A stretch of DNA of 64,000 nucleotides, taken from assembly GCA_012934845.2 (NCBI GenBank), contig WNNJ02002357.1, forward strand, positions 98,490 through 162,489. The letters are read 5' to 3'. The DNA comes from Pomphorhynchus laevis (lineage: Eukaryota > Acanthocephala > Palaeacanthocephala > Echinorhynchida > Pomphorhynchidae). Within the stretch, counting starts at the first letter, position 1, and each line of letters begins with the position of its first letter. A program made the translations under genes and the position numbers. The notes under the pieces were generated by a model, which saw nothing but the letters and a program-made list of their open reading frames with translations, had not been told where the DNA came from and did no database searches. Shown here piece after piece: positions 12,896 to 23,905 of this stretch.

Positions 12896-14758
12896 ATTAC
12901 AATTCATTGTAATTTATTGTAATTCATTGTAACCTTTTATTTGTCTAAATATAGATGTCCCTACTTTTAAATAATTTTGATTTATCAGAATATTTAAAGA
13001 TTCTATTAATTCAATTCTATCCACATATTTATATTTATTTGATGGTTTAATTTTTGTTAGATAGGCGTTATAATTATTATAACATATATATGAATATCTA
13101 TTTCGGAGTATATGGTTAATTAATTTTACTAACGCTTATGTAATATCTTCTAAATCTAGATTTGTATGAAGCGTACTAAAATCGTATGTATTTATATTTT
13201 GAAAATTTATTCCTTTTGTCTGTTCTAAAAATTCTTTTGTAGAATTAATACTGAAACAGTGTTTTTTCACCAGTATTAATTTCGATTATCCTACAATATT
13301 TTTTGAAGTGTGCTTTAATTACTTTAGGTATTTTATTCATATAGACAGAAAGTGGTTTTAATGTAGTGTGTTATTTTCATTTTATTTTTAATTTTATCAA
13401 ATATATAATCTTTCCAAATGTTTATTTTAGATATATTCGAGCTTTCACTATTAATCAGCTTACTAAAGTAATCATTTAAGTTATTATATAACGAATTGTA
13501 AATTTTATTTTTGTCGTTGTTATTATTTAATCTATATTTATACCCTTTTGATAGCAGCTTTCTTAATTCACAATTTTCAATTAATTCTAGATTATGGGTA
13601 CATATATGTTCATTTATTTTATCAAAACTAAGACTTTTACAATTGTATTCTGTTTCCATTATGTTTCTAATATTATCGTTACATATTGATTTTAATTCTT
13701 TATTATAATTACAAATTTTTCGTCCTAATGGTGGTAGGAGTTTATACCTTATTTTAGGAATATATTTACTTAAATCTGACCCTATTATTTCTTTACTTTT
13801 AGAATTATTTAAAAGTCCGGCTATATTTATGTTATCTATACATTTATTAATGAAGTTTATGGTTAATAAACTTCATATATTTTCTATTGTTATTTTCTAT
13901 TGTTCTGTATATTTTCTATTGTTATTATTAACATTTATTGTACGATTATAGTATTTTGTATTACAATAACTGTCTATTATACAACTTAGCCTATCATAGT
14001 CGTTAATTAATTTTTGATTTATTGAACATATGATATCTTTAGAAAAACTTCTTATATTTACATAAAGATCTTTTAGCTTATTATCACTTAAAAGTTGTTT
14101 TAATATTTCTAATTGTTCATTTATATACATATCTTTTTTAATATTTTTAACTCTATTTTTCCTATTCCTTTTATCACCATGACTTCTTGGTTTGCGTTTA
14201 ACCGGATTATTATAATATAGTTGTTTATTATGTATTATACTACTTCTGCCAATTCCTTGTACCACGTCATTCAATCCTAATGGGTACATGGAATTAAGCG
14301 TTTTAATCCAAAAATCTTCTTTTTCTAATAGTTTTTGATTTAATATTGATATGTTTTTCTTCGATAATATGTTCTAAAATAAATAATTTACAGTTTTTAA
14401 TATCATGTCCTATTAATCTCATATGTTTATGAAATATAGTTTGACTATTATGCTGTATATTATATATGTGTTGCCTAAACCTAGTTTTTAACATTTGATA
14501 TGTTTTTCCTATATATTGCAATCCACATGTACATTGTATAAGATACACTACACCTGCGGTATTGCAGTTACAATTATTATTAATATTTAATGAAAAACAT
14601 TTGTTTGTCGTATTACTTACAATACAATTATTATTTATAACATCACAAACTATACAATTTTTTCTGTTACATTTAAAAGATCTAAAATTAAAATCATGAG
14701 TACTTACGTATTTTTCCAATCTTGTTGAGTACATGTAACTTTTAAGTCATAATTTTTA
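12896..14758 (-). mobile_element. Naiad-type PLE copy C with N-terminal GIY-YIG nuclease
   Basis: Reading 14758 down to 12896: a Cys motif (FKCNRKNCIVC), a GIY-YIG nuclease, the WIKTLNSMYPLGLND linker typical of PLE proteins, a basic stretch (RKPRSHGDKRNRKNR), then the N-terminal half of the reverse transcriptase. The copy stops at RQIKG, immediately before motif B, where the 171-bp array begins. The nuclease therefore precedes the RT, the reverse of classical Penelope. That permuted order is the hallmark of the Naiad/Chlamys clade (established family knowledge). A few frame breaks are present, so this copy is dead. Its 5' side abuts the Ty3 fossil zone. Confidence 0.85.
14303..14734 (-). CDS. 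GIY-YIG endonuclease domain of the Naiad-type PLE
   Basis: Open frame of 143 codons. Residues about 56-90 read CNTAGVVYLIQCTCGLQYIG and then KTYQMLKTRFRQH: VYL and YIG are the two strands that name the family, the Arg in the helix and the Glu in ILEH are the likely catalytic residues. An upstream Cys cluster (CNRKNCIVC) may bind zinc. In PLEs this nuclease nicks target DNA to prime reverse transcription. Start choice is arbitrary because the 5' part is missing. The true protein continues in another frame into the linker at 14289. Confidence 0.75.
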   Translation of the reverse strand: MYSTRLEKYVSTHDFNFRSFKCNRKNCIVCDVINNNCIVSNTTNKCFSLNINNNCNCNTAGVVYLIQCTCGLQYIGKTYQMLKTRFRQHIYNIQHNSQTIFHKHMRLIGHDIKNCKLFILEHIIEEKHINIKSKTIRKRRFLD

Positions 14759-14984
14759 ACGTTGCTTTTTCGGTGTCGCCACCTAGTTTAGTTGACTCAG
14801 ACTAAACTTACAACGGGCCATCCAGCAGCATCTGACAGGGGGCTGCCCTGCTTAAGGCGGTTGCAGGCTTAAACAAGATCTATAAAGATATACCACCTTC
14901 ACTCCACGGTTGAAAACAATGTCCGGTTGAAAACACAGCTCATGATGACGATTTTGATGGATATACTACTGTGATTTCAACTAT
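14759..14984. other. Unassigned junction sequence between PLE and Ty3 fossil
   Basis: GC-richer than its surroundings. A short inverted repeat TTTAGT/ACTAAA lies near 14786-14806. It may be part of the Ty3 fossil (leader or Gag end), but I see no motif that proves it. Confidence 0.35.
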
Positions 14985-17010
14985 TGAAGTGGATTACACA
15001 GAACCTAGAACGGTAAATTCAAAAAAGGTACGCCCAGCATTCAGGTAAGTTTAAATAAAGTTCTCACAAACATGATATATGATACAGGTGCTGCAGTTTT
15101 TATTATTTCCGTTGAGCTATGGCACAAAATTGGTTGTTCTAAGTTAACAAACGTAAAGTATATTCACACTTATGCGATAGCAGTGTACAAACTATGGGAA
15201 GCTGTGATGTGTGTGTACAAATTCGGAATGTATCCTTATCTTTGACATTAGAAGTGGTAGAAGGAAGGTGGCAACCTCTATTTGGGCGACTATGGATTCA
15301 TGCTTTCAAATTAAAATGGCCTAATGAAGTTTCGGTGTTCTCACTAACTGAAGACATAATCATGGATGAACGACTAAATCATTGGCTGGTTGGTGTGCCG
15401 GATTAATTTGCGGACGCGATAGGCAGTATTCGAAATTACGAAGCAAGTTTATGTATTAGTAACTCGCCCCAACCCAAGTGTATACCAGCTCGTCGCATTC
15501 CATTGGCTTTACAACAAACAATAAAGAATGAATTAGACCGACTGATTCAAAACGAAATTATTAAGATAGTAGATACAAGAAAAGAAAATGTAGAGTGGGC
15601 AAGTCCAATAGTAATTGTTCGTGAGAAAGATAACTCAATTCGAATCTGCACAGATTTCCAGATCACAGTGAATCCGTATCTCATTATGCAATTCCTACTT
15701 TCGATGAAATCATTATGAAGATATCCAACGCATCATCATATTCGGTGATTGATTTGAAGGATGTATATCTCCAGATGCAGGTCGATGAAAAATCAATACA
15801 CCTATTAACAATCAGCACTCCGTTCGGATTCTTTCGTTATCACCAGCTTCCCTTTGGTCTATCCGTACCGCCATTAATTTTCCAGTGCTACATGTCAGAG
15901 CTTCTTGACGATATTTCGGGAGTGGTAGTTTATCTGGATGATGTATTAATTTCAGGCACTAACGATAATGAGCATTTGAATCGATTGAGGATGGAATCGG
16001 ATAGACTGATTAAAGCAGGAATCAAAGCAAAAAAGAACAAATGTTCGTTCATGAAAGAAAAAATTAAAATTCTCGGTCACATACTGTGTAGAGATCATTT
16101 GGAACCAGACCCAGAAAAGCTGAGTGCAATATTGAATATGAACATCCTAGTAACAAAACAGAATTGAGGTCGTTCCTTGGTGCAGTAAATTACCTAGATA
16201 ATTTTTGCCCAACCTACGTTGTCAATGTTACGAATTATATGCTTTGGCCGGACATAAAGTAAAATGGAAATGGGAAGTGAAACACTCAGACGAATTTGAA
16301 ATGATTTACAGAATCTTGCTAAACCCCAGAGCATTAGTGCCGTATGATGACAAATTACAAATTAAAGTAATGGCAGATGCTTCAGAATCGGGATTGGGGG
16401 CCATATTGTTGCAAGAATCATTGAATGGAACTTATAAGCCAGTATGCTATGCCTCTCGAAAAATGAGTTTGGCTGAAAAGAAGTATGCCCAAATTGATAA
16501 AGAGGCACTTGCACTACTGTTTGCCGTAAAGAAATTTGATCAATACTTAGTGGGACGAAAGTTTGTCTTGATGACTAAGCATAAACCACTCAATTATATT
16601 TACGGAAGTAAGCGGGACTTATCGAAAGTTACTAATCATCGTTTAGTGCGTTGGGGTATATTATTATCTGAATATCAATATACGTTAGAACACGTGGATG
16701 GTCGTTGCAATGCAATAGCTGATATGTTGTCAAGATGTACCAATAATGATGAATTATGTGTGAAGGAAATTCAAGAATCGGGTGTTAATCTAATTGAAAG
16801 CGAGAATGCGCAGATGAGTGGTATATCCGTTGATATATTACGAAGTGCAACACAAGAAGATATGGTAATCAAAAGACTAACTTGTATTTTAGCTGGCTAC
16901 ATAATAGCTTCAGCTATCAGGTCGCATTACGACAGAAAGCATGCTGTCCAGACAACTCCACAGAGCGGGACTCATCAGTGGACGTCTCTGTATCATCGTT
17001 GTTTCGTCCC
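14985..17010 (+). mobile_element. Ty3/Gypsy retroelement fossil (protease, RT, RNase H)
   Basis: Fossil copy of a Ty3/Gypsy element. Parts recognisable in order are a pepsin-like protease remnant with DTGA near 15087, a reverse transcriptase with YLDDVLIS near 15930, and RNase H with DASESGLGAILLQ near 16375 ending around DMLSR at 16735. Integrase and clear terminal repeats were not found here. It is broken, with several interruptions and missing ends. Moderately old. Confidence 0.8.
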
Positions 17011-17231
17011 TCAGCATGCACTATATTGACGATACACATGGTGGTCCTCCATCAGATTGAAATGAGTCATTGAAATCGTCTTGTTGGTAGTCGGTTGAAT
17101 TTCATTTTGTTGAGATATTTCCGGACCTCTTCGACTAACTTGTATTTTAGCTGGCTACATAATAGCTTCAGCTATCAGGTCGCATTACGACAGAAAGCAT
17201 GCTGTCCAGACAACTCCACAGAGCGGGACTC
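16879..17231 (+). repeat. About 95-bp direct duplication at the fossil/LINE junction
   Basis: The segment starting CTAACTTGTATTTTAGCTGG at 16878 reappears at about 17136 and both run through the phrase ACTCCACAGAGCGGGACTCA. The two copies look identical over about 95 bp, with about 160 bp of unrelated sequence between them. The second copy is followed immediately by the 5'-truncated LINE. Confidence 0.85.
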
Positions 17232-17263
17232 AACAGGTAAGCAACTACATATCATCAAATTCT

Positions 17264-18547
17264 ATGTTTCCACCTTTTCAATCAGCATATCGACCACAAC
17301 ATTCTACTATGACCGCATGCACAAAACTCTCCAATGATCTACTTCTTGCTCTTGACAAACATCTAGTAAGCCTTGTAATTTCACTTGATTTATCCTCCGC
17401 ATTTGATGTAGTTGATCACACTATACTTCTCTCATGTCTCAAACAACGTTACTGCTTCTCGTCTCATGTCATTTCTTGGTTCAAATCCTACCTCTCAAAT
17501 CGCTCTTATCACGTAGTCTCCAACTCCAACTCTTCTGCGCCGGTTCCTCTCAGCTGCGGTGTACCACAAGGATCCGTTCTAGGGCCGCTTCTTTTCACCC
17601 TTCTTCTTGGTGATTTATCTTCCATCGTGGTCCCTTTCGGCTTTGAAGTTATTCAGTACGCTGACGATATAGTAATCTATGCATCATGCACACTTACATC
17701 TGCATCCAACCTCGCTTCTGATGCATCGTCATGCATCTCTGCTATTCACGCATCCAACCTCGCTTCTGCTGCATCGTCTTGCCTCTCTGCTATTCACGCA
17801 TATCTTTGTTCAATCCGTATGTTTTTAAACAACGAGAAATCTAACATGATGTGGATAACACCGCGCCACTCTTACACCCTCGATTTTCCAGTATGCATAC
17901 ACAATTTCCGTCTACCAGAAGTGACTATCATGACAATCCTCGGTGTCCCTTTTGACAATAATCTCTCGTTTCTGCCTTTTATTCGTAGCAAGATCAGTTC
18001 ATGCTCCCTCATCCTCCGTAACATTCGAAGTATCCGTAGAAACCTCGACGTCAAATCGACAGCTATTTTAATCTCCAGCCTTTTCATGCCTCGTCTAAAA
18101 TATTACTTAGGTCTTCTCGTAAACTGTCCAGCATATCAATTTCACTATCTACAAAGGATTCTGCACATGGCTGCTAGGGTCATCTTCCGCCTTCGCAAGT
18201 ACGACCACATCTCCAACACCCTCCGCATCCTTAACTGGCTCGACATTCCGAGCCGCATAACCTCTCAAATTCTCACACTTGCATGGCAAATCAAATTCCG
18301 GCACAACCCTCCTTATCTATATTTTCCTGATAGCGCATCCAATATGACGACTGGTCTCTCCCTAAGAAGTCATCGCTCCTGCTCGCTTTTCGTCCCCCGT
18401 CACAACGGTAATCACGGATATCGTGCGTTCACCATCGCTGCACCACGCCTTTGGAACAAACTTCCTCGAGACACAAAATCATTGACGTCGCTTAAACACT
18501 TCAAAACTTCCTTGATCACCATACTTCTTGCAAACGAACTAAAATAA
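17264..18547 (+). CDS. LINE reverse transcriptase, truncated but open
   Basis: Open for 427 codons. Motifs in order: SAYRPQHSTMTA (fingers), ISLDLSSAFDVVDH (motif A), GVPQGSVLGPLLF (motif B), YADDIVIYAS (motif C, catalytic Asp pair), and a C-terminal RLWNKLPRDTKSLTSLKHFK block characteristic of the CR1/L2 group. The reaction is target-primed reverse transcription. Upstream finger sequence and the endonuclease are missing. Odd: a 48-bp tandem duplication (17702-17749 and 17750-17797) doubles 16 residues directly after motif C. Codon use is GC-richer than host exons here. Confidence 0.85.
   Translation: MFPPFQSAYRPQHSTMTACTKLSNDLLLALDKHLVSLVISLDLSSAFDVVDHTILLSCLKQRYCFSSHVISWFKSYLSNRSYHVVSNSNSSAPVPLSCGVPQGSVLGPLLFTLLLGDLSSIVVPFGFEVIQYADDIVIYASCTLTSASNLASDASSCISAIHASNLASAASSCLSAIHAYLCSIRMFLNNEKSNMMWITPRHSYTLDFPVCIHNFRLPEVTIMTILGVPFDNNLSFLPFIRSKISSCSLILRNIRSIRRNLDVKSTAILISSLFMPRLKYYLGLLVNCPAYQFHYLQRILHMAARVIFRLRKYDHISNTLRILNWLDIPSRITSQILTLAWQIKFRHNPPYLYFPDSASNMTTGLSLRSHRSCSLFVPRHNGNHGYRAFTIAAPRLWNKLPRDTKSLTSLKHFKTSLITILLANELK
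17702..17797 (+). repeat. 48-bp in-frame tandem duplication within LINE RT
   Basis: Two 48-bp copies encode ASNLASDASSCISAIH and ASNLASAASSCLSAIH. They differ at a few bases, so the duplication is older than this insertion or has since drifted. Confidence 0.9.
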
Positions 18548-18700
18548 CAATTTCAGCCGCAATCAATTCAATAACTCTACATACATGTTCAAACACTCAT
18601 CGGACGTAAACTTGTCTTTTAATTTTTATAGTGGGCCTGTAAATGGTTCTATTTTACCATAACGGCCACTCTAAATAAATTCTATTCTATTCTATTCTAT

Positions 18701-18775
18701 TGGTTTTCTTCAAAATAATTTAAATAATTTAATATATGAATATTTTAAACTAGTTTACTATAAAAATAATATATA
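18701..18775 (+). mobile_element. Naiad-type PLE scrap (thumb region)
   Basis: Sequence GGTTTTCTTCAAAATAATTT and what follows matches the FLQNHLNNLIDTY-coding region of the Naiad-type copies. The LINE tail precedes it directly. Confidence 0.6.
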
Positions 18776-19030
18776 TAGTTGTATATACTAATATATACAA
18801 CTCACTCTCATAATATATACAATATCTGTATATATTAATATATCTGTATACATATAATATACATATAATGTATATTATATGATATAATATATTAATATAT
18901 ATGATATATAAATTAATATATCTGTATACATATATTAATATATATGATATATATTAATATATCTGTATACATATAATATACATATAATGTATATTATATG
19001 ATATTTAATATACATATAATATATACAATA
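18776..19030. repeat. AT microsatellite with ATATCTGTATACATAT units
   Basis: Long TA-rich tract with recurring ATATCTGTATACATATA and ATACATATAATGTATATTAT phrases. A similar tract lies inside the Naiad-type copy at 22015-22115, at the same place relative to the thumb-region sequence. Confidence 0.8.
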
Positions 19031-19259
19031 TCTAAAGAATGAGTGAACAATAAATTTTTTATATAAAATAAATCAATGTTAGATCAGAACATTACTTTAG
19101 CTGATTTGCATTGTATTTTAATATGTATTCGCCCCGATACTGTATTTACAAAAGAGAAATAATAAAAAACCCGAAAGCCTGTCAGTTTTCTGAGTATATA
19201 TTATCTTAATTTACAAAACTATACATGCTGTAAAAATAATTTTAAATACTTTTGATTTC
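19031..19259. other. Unassigned AT-rich sequence
   Basis: Nothing recognised. Confidence 0.4.
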
Positions 19260-19640
19260 AGTGATTTTAGCATTAGCGCTAGAGCTTATGATCGCGATTC
19301 AGCTGATGTTGGTTACAAGTATGTAGTGCTTGTAACCAACATAATGCCTTAGTATGCTGATGATGGGATGAACGACAGCTCAAGTGCTATCCTATGAAGC
19401 CACTGCTTAGCAAACCGTACCAGATGTAAGGCTGGTAAGCATGTGGAGGATTGTGCGCTTAGCCATTTATTTCAGAAGTCTACTAAGGATCAAGTAATGT
19501 CGAAGGTGTGTAGATAATGGGCCACACTGATGATACCACCCTATAGCGATGAGTAGACTAAGATCAAAACGCCTCATTGTGGTCGAGGTGTCTGTGGTAG
19601 GCACATTTCGCGTTAAGCTTTACAAAGAAGGTTTAAAATA
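19260..19640. other. GC-richer island of unknown identity
   Basis: About 380 bp with clearly higher GC than the flanks and no long reading frame. It begins with a strong hairpin (19307-19341). A YADDG-like triplet run near 19352 hints at an old LINE but the context does not hold up. It may be the untranslated end of an element or an RNA-derived sequence. Confidence 0.35.
19307..19341. repeat. 13-bp perfect hairpin
   Basis: Arms TGTTGGTTACAAG at 19307-19319 and CTTGTAACCAACA at 19329-19341, with a 9-nt loop. It is not AT-trivial, so it is unlikely to be chance in this background. Confidence 0.85.
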
Positions 19641-19799
19641 GCATTACAGGTTTTAGTCATTTTTCCTGCTCGTGTTATAAATCAAAGTTGTAACATAATT
19701 CTTCCATATTAGATACTTTATCAAATTATAATATTCTCATTACAATGTTACACTATAATATAACAAAATAGTTTGATTAAATGGTTTGATTTAGTTAGT

Positions 19800-19975
19800 A
19801 AATATGGAAGTTTTTAAATAGTTGATACTGATCCATACTTCTGTAAGCATCTTCAGAAAATTTCCTTTTTCTCTTTAGTTTGCATCTGAAGATGCTAACT
19901 AACAGAAGTTAGCGAAATATCAAAAAATAATTTTCTCCTTTCTTTGATCCAGCTCCAATTATTAAATATGGAATT
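19800..19975. repeat. 171-bp family: partial copies in opposite orientation
   Basis: A forward partial unit (AGTTGATACTGATCC...GCATCTTCAGAAAATT, about 19818-19865) is followed by a reverse partial unit (CTGAAGATGCTAACTAACAG...GCGAAATATC...GATCCAGCTCCAATTATTA, about 19874-19967). The reverse unit shows the hammerhead-like layout on the plus strand. Confidence 0.75.
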
Positions 19976-21442
19976 AGAAATTATTGCTTTAGTAAAGTGT
20001 CTTAAACTGTCGTATCCGGAAAAAATATAATCCTTTGAAAGGATCTTATCCATTGAAACATAATTGATTGCACTTTTCATAAATGTAGTTATTCCTACCA
20101 GGTTACGAGTGTTTTCGTTTTTGTCATTTAATAAATTTTAATTTTTGTTGAGAAGAATGACAAATCAAATCAGTTAGCTGAAGGTAAACATAAATGACAT
20201 TAAAAGCCGAAAGTTAAATCGCGAAAAAGTTAAACTCTTAAATATTTTATTAATTAGAAGTTTTTTAAATTATTATTGCCAAAACTATTTTAGAAATATG
20301 TTATGACAATTATTTTTCATTACGTGACGATCAAGCAGTTTGTATTTTGGTAGTACCTGATAATCCTCATTTATATTCAACTGGCTTATTGTAGTTAATT
20401 AAGGTATTTAAGTATAATTTTTTAAATTTACTGAATAAAATTTTATACTTTTCAGAAGAAAGTAATCATGTCAAAACATATATCGTGGAAATATTTATTC
20501 TTCTTTAATAGATAGATAAGTAATTACAAAAACAATCAAATATGTAGCAATTAGGTTACGAGACTAGTGTAAAACAATAATTTATTGTTTTGTAGTTTTA
20601 TTAATTGATTATAATTTAATATTTGCAGCAACTAAGTTTGTAAAGAATTATTGGAGCTGGATCAAAGAAAAGAGAAAATCTGTTAGCATCTTCAGTAAAA
20701 TAGAATTTGATGCTTTTCACATCCGTAATGACTTCGTAATCATCCAATTACTTGTTTACTTGGTTGCACAAACGATTATCTGCAATACATTACCGTACAG
20801 ATGTTGTCCTTTTTGAATTAGTTTGATAATTTGTTTTTCAATTCGTTACTGTTGTGATAGCTTTAGCTAAATAATCAGCTGGATTGATCGGATATGCGTT
20901 TCGTTGCGCTCTCGACGTAGAATATAAATATAGTAGCTTGAATGCTTACTTTATCTACCAAATCTCTTTTTGATATCACAAAATAAATATCATGTATGCT
21001 CTAGAAATGAACATAGCAATTGATCGTTCAATGCTAACATATAATTGTTCAACGCAATTTCAATTGTAAATGCATTACGATATACATTTACGCATAACTT
21101 ATTTAATCAACTTGACAAAACGGTTTTAATAAAATAGCATATCAAGTGATAATTTATTGAGAATTATTTGTAGATTATAAGCGATTTGCAGTTGTTTGAT
21201 TTTTCTTATCGATACATTATGTTTAGACATAATGTAATCCATAATTTCGACATATTATGAGATTTAGATTTATGCTATAAATAAAATGAAATATTTAGAA
21301 ATTTAAACATGAATCAATAATAAAATAGTAATTTATTTTTATATTTTGCTTGTGGCTGCTAACATCATCAGAAACAAAACGTCAATAAAAACAAAACGTT
21401 TGGAAAAACACGTTTTTTAATATACGTTTTTAACTAAAAACA
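19976..21442. other. AT-rich sequence with small repeat scraps
   Basis: No gene recognised. It holds a 171-family scrap at about 20640-20700 and a dispersed hammerhead-like segment on the minus strand at 21335-21382 (CTGATGATGTTAGCAGCCAC then GCAAAATAT). Confidence 0.5.
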
Positions 21443-22462
21443 AATCAAATCAGCTAACTGAGTTACGCATTTAATATAATTATAAAAAAATAATGCTAAC
21501 TCAAAATTTAATAATTATATAATTAATTATTAATAATAAATAATTGTTATAAGATTTTATATAATTTAAATCAAGTTAAAATAAAAAATTAAAATTTAAA
21601 ATAAAAGTCAATTTTTATGAATTGATTAATAAATAACAAACGATGTATCAAAATAAAGATTATAGGTCATCAGGAGGAACTGCTATGCTATCAGGTTTCG
21701 GCCCCTAACTCCTCTACCCAACATAGCAGCGGGGCCAAATACGTGCTAAGGACGTATTTCTTCTGATTAAATTTGATTATATAGTATCTTATTCTAATGT
21801 AAGGTATATTATTTATTATCATCCATAAATATTTTCAGCTAATTATTTTAAATTTATTTTTAATATTATTGTGTTGATTTATATATTTTACTATTTTCTG
21901 TTTGATGGTATTTTTATAGTAACCTAGTTTAAAATATTCATATATTAAATTATTGAAATTATTTCGAAGAAAACCAATATAATTACATATTGTTGCGATT
22001 CTTAAAATTTCATTATTTAATGTATATTATATGATATTTAATATACATATAATATATGTATATTATATGATATATATACATTAATATATATTAATGTATA
22101 TTATATGCTATATTATATGATATGCACGAATGCTTCTGCAAAAATAAGTTTCTTGTAAATTTAAATATGTCATCTCTACGATATAAATTAGAAGTAGTTT
22201 TTATTGATGTTAATTTAATGTTCATATCTAGATATATACCTTCTTTATCATTAATATTGGTTTTATTAAGAATGAGGCTACCTGGATAAATTTGTTCGCT
22301 TATTGAATAAAAATATTATAATATTTTTTATTAAAAAATATTTTAATATAGATGTTTTTAATATGTTTTTAATATAATTTTTAATATGTAATTATAATTT
22401 TTAATATAATTATAATTTTTAATAAAATTTATAATATATAATTTATAATATAATTATAATTT

Positions 22463-23092
22463 TTAATATATAATTTTAATATGTTTTAATGTTTTTAATA
22501 TATATTTTTTATAGATGCATTTATCATCAATGTATCGAAACATATATTTATATAGTTTAGATTTAGTTTTTACACAGCTATGAACAAATTCATATTCTAT
22601 AAAGCTTAAAATCAAGTCAGCTATAATTGGGCTACTATTACCACCCATTGGAACACATTTTACTTGTCTAAATATAGATTTCCCTACTTTTAAATAATTT
22701 TGATTTATCAAAATATTTAAGGATTCTATTAATTCAATTTTATCCATATATTTATATTTATTTGATGGTTTAATTTTTGTTAGATAGATGTTATAATTAT
22801 TATAACATATATATGTATATCGTTTTCCGAATATAAGATTAATTAATTTTACTAACGCTTCTTTAATATCTACTAAATCTAGATTTGTATAAAGCGTACT
22901 AAAATCGTATGTATTTATATTTTGAAAATTTATTCCTTTTGTCTGTTCTAAAAATTCTTTTGTAGAATTAATACTGAAATAGTGTTTTATACCAGTATTA
23001 ATTTCGATTACCTTGCAATATTTTTTAAAGTGTGCTTTAATTACTTTAAGAATTTTATTCATATAGACAGAAAGTGGTTTTTTAATGTACAT
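22463..23092 (-). pseudogene. Naiad-type reverse transcriptase fragment
   Basis: A 209-codon open stretch with YDFSTLYTNL (motif A), RQVKCVPMGGNSSPIIADL (motif B, with Cys where other copies have Gly in KGVPMGG) and MFRYIDD (motif C), after which the frame runs into AT-rich expansion sequence. This is the core of a PLE reverse transcriptase, without its N-terminal nuclease or intact thumb. Confidence 0.8.
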
Positions 23093-23404
23093 TTAAACGC
23101 ACTACATATGAACCTAGGTTTTATTGGATTTTTATGTAATTTTGAATTACAATATAATATAGGTATTGTTTTATTATGTGATTCAACATTTATACCCATT
23201 TTAACCATTATTGAACAGTGACTTGTAATAATTGTTTCTAGACTTAAATCATTGCATTCATATGTTGCATTTACATTTAAATCATTATAATAATTATTAT
23301 TTCATCTGTATATCATAACAAAGCTTTTTGCATGTCATTATATGACCTGTTGTAAATATTATTTTTATTGATATTATTATTTTATCTATATTTATACCTT
23401 TTTA

Positions 23405-23843
23405 TAACAATTTACTTACAATTAATACAAGAGATTATGCATACAATCATACAATAATGCCTCGTGGAAAACCAAACAATTTTACAAACTGCTGTGGTTG
23501 TAATGGAAGTTCCACGAAGTGCAAAGGATGTGTATGTGCATAGGCCAAGCGACCTTGTATAAATTGACGAGCCCCTAATTGTATAAACATTGTTCCTATG
23601 ACGGTTAACGCAGATAATGTTTTAGAAGTACGTGTATTAGTAACGACAATTCCAACAACATGGATTGAACCATTAATTCATGGAATTTACAATACTGTGA
23701 TTCATTAAAAACTAGATTATATGCCATTGCCTAATTGTGGTGCCAGCAATATGGTCGTCGATAGTATAGAGAATTTAATGACAACAATTTAAAGTTTTAT
23801 CAAACTTGTTTCAGTTTGTAATAATAAATTTTATGCTTAAAAA
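23405..23843 (+). mobile_element. Foreign 440-bp insertion with Cys-rich coding scrap
   Basis: It interrupts the Naiad-type copy; both flanks carry a TATACCTTTTT-ATA phrase that may be a target-site duplication. On the plus strand from about 23461 a frame reads MPRGKPNNFTNCCGCNGSS then KCKGCVCA and KRPC with spaced cysteines, followed by short open pieces (NADNVLEVRVLVTTIPTTW). The Cys spacing resembles small zinc-binding modules of transposon proteins, but I cannot assign the family. Several breaks. No inverted termini seen. Confidence 0.4.
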
Positions 23844-23905
23844 ATATGTATACCTTTTTGATAGCTGCTATTTTCCTTAATCCACCATTTTCAATTAATA
23901 ACCAC

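Larger units (their letters stand above)
17235..18700 (+). mobile_element. CR1/L2-like LINE, 5'-truncated, with ATTCT tail
   Basis: A non-LTR retrotransposon fragment that contains the reverse transcriptase and C-terminal region, a short 3' untranslated region and a tail of five ATTCT units at 18676-18700. Short tandem tails of this sort are typical of CR1/L2-group LINEs. The endonuclease and ORF1 are missing. The tail runs directly into a Naiad-type PLE fragment, which suggests insertion into that PLE. Confidence 0.8.
21443..23905 (-). mobile_element. Naiad-type PLE copy D, interrupted by an insertion
   Basis: Starts with the 3' terminus (AAATCAGCTAACTGAG) at 21443, then the 3' untranslated region with the conserved GCTATGCTATCAGG hairpin arm at 21680, the thumb region, an AT microsatellite at 22015-22115, an AT-rich expansion at 22310-22500 and the RT core to about 23404. 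PLE sequence resumes at about 23845 (TACCTTTTTGATAGCTGC) after a 440-bp insertion. It lacks the GIY-YIG part. It is broken by the two AT expansions, the insertion and further frame breaks. Confidence 0.8.

Noticed and set aside
19260-19640. Fragment of large-subunit rRNA
   Set aside because: A GGGATGAAC phrase and a few others recall 28S rRNA, but order and spacing do not fit any part I can recall.
23461-23520. Cys-rich toxin or metallothionein gene
   Set aside because: The frame is broken soon after and sits within an insertion in a PLE; mobile-element origin is simpler.
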